From positions 1-11,182 of the forward strand of contig CAMZKI010000045.1 of the NCBI GenBank assembly GCA_947311125.1: a stretch of DNA of 11,182 nucleotides. The letters are read 5' to 3'. How positions within the stretch are numbered: position 1 is the stretch's first letter; every line of letters starts with the position of its first letter. This stretch comes from an uncultured Chlorobiota bacterium (GTDB lineage Bacteria; Bacteroidota; Bacteroidia; Bacteroidales; JAADGE01). Positions 6,928-11,182 of this stretch are shown in pieces. The notes beneath the pieces were generated by a model. It saw only the letters and a program-made list of their open reading frames with translations. It ran no database searches and was not told the DNA's origin. The translations under genes were made by a program, and so were the position numbers.

Positions 6928-8202
6928 ATGAAGAGCCTTATATTTTTCAGTTTTATCTTTTTCGGAATAAATCTTTACGCACAAGTAAATTTCGACGATT
7001 TTTTCTTTGATAAATCAATGAGGCTTGACTATACGATAGGCGGAACCGGCAACGAAACAACTGTTTATTTTAATAAATTAAAAGAAGAGCCGTTCTGGGG
7101 CGGTTCAAAGAAAAATTTAATCGATAAATTTAATTTCGGAGATTTCAGAGTCTCGGTTTTCGATTCTGCCGGAACAAAACTCCTTTATTCACGCGGATTT
7201 TCAAATTTATATGTTGAGTGGACAGACACGGAAGAAGCAAAACGGATAAGTAAAAGTTTTTACGAATCTCTTGTTTTTCCTTATCCTAAGAATGATATTA
7301 TCCTGAAAATTGAAATGCGGAACAAACAAAATATTTTTAACACTGTTTTTGAAATGCCGATTAATCCGAGTTCAATATCAATTATTAAGGATAAACAAAC
7401 AAAATACGAAATACAAAAACTGCAAAACAACGGCGATTCGCACAATAAACTTGATATTGTTATTATTCCCGACGGATATACCGAAAATGAACTTGATAAA
7501 TTTCATGCCGACTGTAAACGATTTATGGGGTATTTTTTTGAAGTTGAGCCGTTTAAAACATATAAAAAAAATGTAAATTTTTGGGCTGTAGATGCTTATT
7601 CGGAAGAGTCCGGAACGGATATTCCGACTCAAAATATTTGGAAAAATACTGTATTGAGTACGCATTTCAACACTTTCGGACACGAGCGCTATTTGACTAC
7701 ACAAGATATTGAAACTGTCCGGAATTTAGCAGCCTATGTCCCTTACGACCAAATTTATATTTTAGTTAATACTGAAAAATACGGAGGCGGAGGAATTTAT
7801 AACTACTATAACCTATGTTCTGCCGATAATGAATACTCAGGAAGAGTATTTACTCACGAGTTCGGGCATGCTTTTGCCGCACTTGCCGATGAATACGAAT
7901 ACGGTTACGGCAAAGCCGAAGATCTATATGATATGACGGTTGAGCCGTGGCAGGCAAACATTACAAATTTGGTCGATTTTGATTCTAAATGGAAAAAATC
8001 GATTGATAAAAATACGCCCGTACCTACGCCCAATACTCCGGAATTTGCCGAAAAAACAGGTGCCTTTGAAGGTGCCGGATACGTAAAAAAAGGTATTTAT
8101 CGCCCGACGCACGATTGCAAAATGCGGTCGAACGCAATTGATAAATTTTGCCCGGTTTGTTACAAAACGGTTTTGGAAATGCTGTTGTTTTATTCCGAAT
8201 AA
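6928..8202 (+). CDS. Exported M64-family zinc metallopeptidase (IgA-peptidase type)
   Basis: Residues 1-19 form a signal peptide (MKSLIFFSF core, YAQ at the cleavage site), so the enzyme is periplasmic, surface-bound or secreted. The N-terminal ~150 residues are a beta-rich domain as in M64 proteins. The catalytic domain starts around LDIVIIPDGYTENEL and includes YDQIYILVNTEKYGGGG. The zinc site is HEFGHAFAALADEY at 310-323: His310 and His314 are zinc ligands, Glu311 is the catalytic base, and the DEY is typical of the family. A C-terminal Cys cluster (HDCKMR, then C408-P-V-C411) is also family-like. M64 is named for a clostridial IgA protease, but most Bacteroidota members have unknown substrates, so 'IgA protease' should not be assumed. 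At 424 aa it appears complete. It starts 6 nt after the FKBP stop and probably belongs to the same transcript. Confidence 0.92.
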   Translation: MKSLIFFSFIFFGINLYAQVNFDDFFFDKSMRLDYTIGGTGNETTVYFNKLKEEPFWGGSKKNLIDKFNFGDFRVSVFDSAGTKLLYSRGFSNLYVEWTDTEEAKRISKSFYESLVFPYPKNDIILKIEMRNKQNIFNTVFEMPINPSSISIIKDKQTKYEIQKLQNNGDSHNKLDIVIIPDGYTENELDKFHADCKRFMGYFFEVEPFKTYKKNVNFWAVDAYSEESGTDIPTQNIWKNTVLSTHFNTFGHERYLTTQDIETVRNLAAYVPYDQIYILVNTEKYGGGGIYNYYNLCSADNEYSGRVFTHEFGHAFAALADEYEYGYGKAEDLYDMTVEPWQANITNLVDFDSKWKKSIDKNTPVPTPNTPEFAEKTGAFEGAGYVKKGIYRPTHDCKMRSNAIDKFCPVCYKTVLEMLLFYSE

Positions 8203-8237
8203 GCAATTAAAAAACTTTATTGCTGCTGTGTTTTTTT
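8202..8237 (+). terminator. Possible terminator after the M64 gene
   Basis: AGCAAT (8202-8207) and ATTGCT (8219-8224) form a 6-bp stem overlapping the stop codon, with an 11-nt AT-rich loop. A T7 run follows at 8231-8237, but six nt separate it from the stem, so the fit is imperfect. The hairpin sits between convergent genes. Confidence 0.4.
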
Positions 8238-8262
8238 AAATTTCCTTAATTTTAACTGTTAA

Positions 8263-9150
8263 CTAATTTTTTATTTTACAATGAATAAGTTTGGGTGTCC
8301 AGGCAGAACCGCCGAATTTACCTTCAATCGTTAATTTTTCTCCTGCCGTTCTTTTTGCATCGAGAGCATCGCTGTTCACTGTATCGTCAAACGAACAACC
8401 GACTTTATAAATCGGATTTACGGCTTTTTCGCCCAAATCAACCCTTGTTGCCAATATATTTCCCTTACCGTCTTTCGAAGTTGTTGTTGCATAATAAACA
8501 CCGGTTACGCTTATTAAATCTTTTGCTGCCAATGTTTCATATACAGAAGTTAAAGTATTTGCCAAATCACCTGAAAATACGGGTTTCGATAAATCAAGGT
8601 CGGCAATTGAGCTGAATTCTTCATATCCCTCATCTTCCGATTTAATGATTTCGGCATCGTAAATACTCATTGTCAGTTTATTACCCCATTTATCATCTAC
8701 ACGATAGCCCACATCTAATTTCCCTTTTATTGCAAGTAATTTTCCTGCCTCAACGGTTTGCTCCGGTAATTCGGTTTTTAATTTTACGCTTATCGATACT
8801 TTCTTCCCGGAATTGTCCTTTTTATTAAGCATTTGAATATTTCTTCCGTGTATTTTTACTTCTTTGTTTCCCGGATACGCATACGGATAAACCAATAAAA
8901 CGGCTTCTTTTTGAAATAAAAAATTGGTAACATTGCAAAATTCTTCTGTCGTAAAATCCGATTTTTTTAATATCTCCGGAATATTTGCAAATTCTTTTAC
9001 AGATTTCGTTTCTTTGACTTCCGTATTCTCTGATTTATTTATCGAATAATCTTTTTCGTACTGTTGATTGTTTTCGGAATTATTGTTTCCGCATGATTGT
9101 ACAAAAATCAACGAACCCGATGCTAAAAATAAAATAAGTAACTTTCTCAT
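8263..9150 (-). CDS. Lipoprotein with OB-fold (tRNA_anti-like) regions
   Basis: The lipobox FVQSC places the lipidated Cys at residue 20, followed by a flexible Asn/Glu/Lys/Ser-rich linker (about 21-52). Two beta-rich segments follow. Residues ~211-294 fit the OB-fold 'tRNA_anti-like' pattern of exported Bacteroidota proteins: LISVTGVYY, then VGCSFDD, then GEKLTIEGKFGG and a final strand LIHCKI, with two Cys (252 and 291) that could bridge. Residues ~78-170 (VKIHGRN, LLAIKGKLDVGYR, MSIYDAEII) look like a more diverged copy, so an internal duplication is plausible. The fold name does not imply tRNA binding at this location; the function is unknown. It is transcribed toward the M64 gene and has its own promoter at 9195-9202. 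Confidence 0.75.
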   Translation of the reverse strand: MRKLLILFLASGSLIFVQSCGNNNSENNQQYEKDYSINKSENTEVKETKSVKEFANIPEILKKSDFTTEEFCNVTNFLFQKEAVLLVYPYAYPGNKEVKIHGRNIQMLNKKDNSGKKVSISVKLKTELPEQTVEAGKLLAIKGKLDVGYRVDDKWGNKLTMSIYDAEIIKSEDEGYEEFSSIADLDLSKPVFSGDLANTLTSVYETLAAKDLISVTGVYYATTTSKDGKGNILATRVDLGEKAVNPIYKVGCSFDDTVNSDALDAKRTAGEKLTIEGKFGGSAWTPKLIHCKIKN

Positions 9151-9194
9151 AATAAATACATCTTAATTAGTAAAATAATAAAAAACTGTTTCAA

Positions 9195-9202
9195 CAAATA
9201 TA
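9195..9202 (-). promoter_or_regulatory. -7 promoter box for the OB-fold lipoprotein gene
   Basis: On the minus strand this reads TATATTTG, a perfect TAnnTTTG. A T-rich stretch ending 20 nt further upstream occupies the -33 position without a clear TTTG. The leader would be about 40 nt. The box lies between an inverted pair AACTGT (9184-9189) / ACAGTT (9217-9222), a possible operator but only 6 bp. Elsewhere in the 9151-9421 gap is another short inverted repeat, TTACA-CATA-TGTAA (9252-9265). For the plus-strand gene at 9422 only an imperfect box, TACTTTTA (9380-9387), is seen. Confidence 0.55.
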
Positions 9203-9421
9203 CATATTAATAATGTACAGTTAAAAATAAAAATTATCGCACAGCTTTACCTTACACATATGTAAAACCCTTATATCATTATTATACTTAACTATATACA
9301 GATATTACATAAAGATTAATTTTTGTTTTGTGATGACCTTTTGATGACTTCAAAACCGGAAATTATTGTAATTAATTTATACTTTTACGGAAATTTTATT
9401 TCGTTACTGAAAAAACAAATT

Positions 9422-9772
9422 ATGAAAAAACCGCAATTTCTTGAACCGGATGAAAATTTAATCGGAAAATGGACAATAGTTTACAAACCTGAAAACAAGG
9501 GATTGTATAACGGGAATTTATACGTTACCGATAAACGCCTTATTTACGATGCTAAATTTGATTTGTCTGCAACCGGTTTGATAAAAGAAACTTTAATGTT
9601 GCAATGGGGCAGTCAAAATTTTTTGGCAATTCCTAAATCGGAAATAGAAAATACGGAAATAAAATCTTCTTTTTTTAAGAAACAACTTATTGTGCATTTA
9701 AAAGACGGAAGCAAACATATTTTTGATTACGGAATGCTGTCGGTTAAAAAATTGGCGGAAGCCGTGAAATAA
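9422..9772 (+). CDS. Small GRAM/PH-like domain protein, 116 aa
   Basis: The whole protein looks like one GRAM/bacterial-PH-type beta-barrel. It has an N-terminal strand GKWTIVYKPE, the typical turn GNLYVTDKRLIY (31-42) that marks GRAM and bPH domains, a strand IPKSEIENTEI, KKQLIVHLKDGSKHIF, and a C-terminal helix (SVKKLAEAVK). There is no signal peptide or membrane segment, so it should be cytoplasmic, perhaps at the inner face of the membrane. The frame stays open upstream to 9323, but those codons give an unconvincing sequence. ATG 9422 is preferred because the A-rich AAAAAACAAATT precedes it and the domain begins directly after. The gene is convergent with the phosphatase remnant, with only 16 nt between the two stops. 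Ligand and role are unknown. Confidence 0.7.
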   Translation: MKKPQFLEPDENLIGKWTIVYKPENKGLYNGNLYVTDKRLIYDAKFDLSATGLIKETLMLQWGSQNFLAIPKSEIENTEIKSSFFKKQLIVHLKDGSKHIFDYGMLSVKKLAEAVK

Positions 9773-9779
9773 TTTTCAC
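9764..9779. other. Perfect hairpin over the stop codon between convergent genes
   Basis: GTGAAA (9764-9769) and TTTCAC (9774-9779) form a perfect 6-bp stem whose loop TAAT contains the TAA stop of the GRAM-like gene. An ATTTCA at 9782-9787 could compete for part of the 5' strand. No clear T-run follows on either strand, so termination is only possible, not shown. Confidence 0.25.
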
Positions 9780-9788
9780 TCATTTCAA

Positions 9789-11086
9789 TTATTTAAAATT
9801 TTTAACCCGAATACCAATTAACAAAACATCATCAACTTGTTTGTTGTTCCCTTTCCATAAATTAAAAGCGGTAAGGATTTTTCGTTTTTGAATTTTGACG
9901 GAACTTTCGGATACCTCTTTTAGCAATGTTGTTAAGTTTTTCAACATAAACTTTTTTTGCCTTGACCGCCGAATTGGTCAAAATATCCGTCCGTAAACAT
10001 ATATATCATATCCCCTTCTTTTAAGTTAAAGCGTTTCAGAGTAAAAGGCTGTTCTCTGTAATGTATTCCTACCGGTTGGCTGTCTGCCGGTAATTCTGTA
10101 ATACCGCTAATATCAGTATTTTCTTTTTTTCTTGCTATATAAAGAGGGTGGTTTGCTCCGGCAAATTTCAGAGTTAAGTCATTTGTATTTATCGCACACA
10201 GGGCAATTTCTATACCGTCGTTTTGGCTGTCAAGATATTTGTTTTGTCGCAAAGACTGTTTTATTATGCTTCGCATTTTTTCAAGTGCTGCCGCCGGGTT
10301 CGTAATCTTCGGGTCTTGTATGACATCGCTTAAAACAGCAATCCCCATCATTGCCAAAAATCCTCCCGGAACGCCATGTCCCGTGCAGTCGGCAACGGCA
10401 ATAATCAAATGGTTTCCTCTCTTTTTTACAAAATAAAAGTCTCCGCTTACAATGTCTTTTGGTTTAAAAATGATAAAAAAATCAGAAATGTATTCTGAGA
10501 TTTCTTTTTCTGAAGGTAAAACGGCATTTTGTATTTTTTGTGCGTAATTAATACTGCTTAATATATATTTGTTCTTTTCGTTTATTTTTGTATTTGCTGC
10601 TTTTAAATTTTCAGCAATTGTGCTGATTTCTTCATTTTTTTGATTCAATTCGGTATTAATTTCTTCCAAATAGTCTGTTTGTGTTTGTATCTCTTCTTTT
10701 TGTGTTAAAATTTCTGCAGTTCTTTCTTTTACAATGTTATCAAAGCGTATATTTTCTTTTTCAAGTCGCTTTGCATTAAGTTTTATAAGAGTGCGAATAA
10801 ACAGTGTTAACAATACTAAATATGCGAAATAAGCAGGAATAGAGCGAAACAGGGGCGGTAAAATTTCAAACTCAAAACTTACGGGGTCGCTTTCAATACC
10901 GTATATATTTCTGCCTTTAACAGTGAAAATATATTTTCCTTCATACAAATTGGTATATTCCTTAAAGTTCGTTTCTGTCCAGCCTGACCACGGAACACTT
11001 TTACCGTTTTCAAGCTTATATGAATATTCGTTCTTTTCGCCGTCAAAAGATGTCAGGGCAAATTCAAAATAGTAATTATTGAAATG
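9789..11086 (-). pseudogene. Membrane sensor with SpoIIE/PP2C phosphatase domain; 5'-truncated and frameshifted
   Basis: Read on the minus strand from 11086, the frame holds most of a Y_Y_Y domain (YYFEFALTSFDGEKNEYSYK through VSFEFEILPP), one membrane helix (10778-10849), a long coiled coil (about 10560-10778, with ERTAEILTQKEEIQTQ) and a SpoIIE/PP2C-type Ser/Thr phosphatase. The latter shows VLPSE, SGDFYF (metal Asp), ADCTGHGVPGGFLAMMG and DGYFDQFGG. Such proteins normally carry an N-terminal signal peptide and a Reg_prop beta-propeller; neither is here. A TAG at 11087-11089 closes the frame, and the only common start in frame is TTG 10948, inside the Y_Y_Y domain. At the other end an A7 run (9952-9958) puts the frame out by one and stops it at 9941. 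Restoring the frame (one extra A) continues for 56 codons to TAA at 9789-9791 and ends QVDDVLLIGIRV, the normal end with the last metal-binding Asp pair. Confidence 0.85.
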
Positions 11087-11182
11087 CTAGGCCTGTACTT
11101 TATTATTTTAAAGTTAACTTAGGCTAGGCTGTCCTAATGTGAAGTTTCTGCCTTGTGGCAACCACATTTTATTTAATGTAGC
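11087..11182. other. Unrelated structured DNA joined to the phosphatase gene; possible mobile-element end
   Basis: The coding match to the Y_Y_Y domain ends at 11086-11087. The rest holds GCTAGGC twice as a direct repeat (11086-11092 and 11123-11129, each followed by TGT, the first after one extra C), a 10-bp palindrome AAGTTAACTT (11111-11120), and a stem-loop at 11136-11168 with AATGTG/CACATT and inner TGCC/GGCA; an alternative is TGTGG/CCACA (11154-11166). On the minus strand a frame open from the window edge ends at TAA 11114-11116 with the tail MWLPQGRNFTLGQPSLS. It could be an insertion-sequence terminus, with CTAG at the junction as target site, another rearrangement, or an assembly join. 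I do not recognise the element. Confidence 0.4.

Noticed and set aside
8295..8615. Plus-strand ORF opposite the OB-fold lipoprotein
   Set aside because: Leu/Arg/Tyr-rich shadow frame with no domain; the minus strand has a lipobox, OB-like pattern and promoter.
9331..9348. TGATGAC direct repeat (two copies, 11 nt apart)
   Set aside because: Only two 7-bp copies upstream of the GRAM-like gene; too short to separate from chance.
9323..9421. N-terminal extension of the GRAM-like gene by 33 codons
   Set aside because: The extension needs a non-ATG start, has a composition unlike the rest, and the ATG at 9422 follows an A-rich stretch directly ahead of the domain.
9952..9961. Canonical -1 programmed frameshift heptamer
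   Set aside because: In the zero frame the run reads GGC AAA AAA AGT, so the ideal X-XXY-YYZ phase is not met and I see no clear downstream pseudoknot. Slippage remains possible but is not supported as programmed.
10239..10436. Plus-strand 65-codon ORF inside the phosphatase domain
   Set aside because: It is the antisense shadow of the conserved SpoIIE motifs on the minus strand.
1..11182. CRISPR array, tRNA/rRNA genes, phage or defence system
   Set aside because: I saw no regularly spaced repeats, cloverleaf or rRNA-like sequence, and none of the proteins shows defence or phage motifs.

Overview
The window reads as a chromosomal segment from an AT-rich member of the Bacteroidota, probably an uncultured or metagenome-assembled lineage. 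Four things point there: start codons preceded by A-rich stretches rather than Shine-Dalgarno sites, promoters of the TAnnTTTG type, the protein families present (LVIVD-repeat lipoprotein, M64 peptidase, Y_Y_Y/SpoIIE sensor phosphatase, lipobox FKBP), and an L21 protein with a helix-hairpin-helix tail. TAA, TAG and TGA are all used as terminators, so the code is standard.

Layout. Bases 1-3993 (+) hold three consecutive exported proteins behind one promoter: a 606-aa secreted protein of unknown function, a 359-aa LVIVD-type beta-propeller lipoprotein and a 235-aa secreted protein with a C-terminal SH3-like domain. A possible 34-aa ORF overlaps the end of the third. Bases 4003-5161 (+) are a self-contained ribosomal unit: incoming terminator, strong promoter, structured leader with a possible pseudoknot, rplU, rpmA and a terminator. 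Bases 5177-8202 (+) hold serS, an FKBP-type prolyl isomerase lipoprotein interrupted by an in-frame TAA, and an exported M64-family metallopeptidase, packed with gaps of 14 and 6 nt. Bases 8263-9150 (-) encode a lipoprotein with OB-fold-like regions, with a good promoter at 9195-9202. Bases 9422-9772 (+) encode a small GRAM/PH-like protein. Bases 9789-11086 (-) are the remains of a large membrane sensor with a SpoIIE/PP2C phosphatase output domain. Its 3' end is frameshifted in an A7 run, and its 5' part is lost where the sequence abruptly becomes unrelated (11087-11182).

How it fits together. The centre is housekeeping translation (L21, L27, seryl-tRNA synthetase). The flanks are cell-envelope genes. 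The FKBP and the M64 peptidase, co-directional with serS, would act in the periplasm or at the cell surface. The phosphatase would have linked an extracellular or periplasmic signal to a cytoplasmic partner-switch, but as written it should be inactive because the last metal-binding Asp pair is out of frame.

I see no CRISPR array, tRNA, rRNA, phage or defence module. I do not find a convincing new multi-gene system. The most interesting signals are the rplU leader structure, the three gene lesions (nonsense, frameshift, 5' truncation) and the unexplained structured 96 bp at the right edge.
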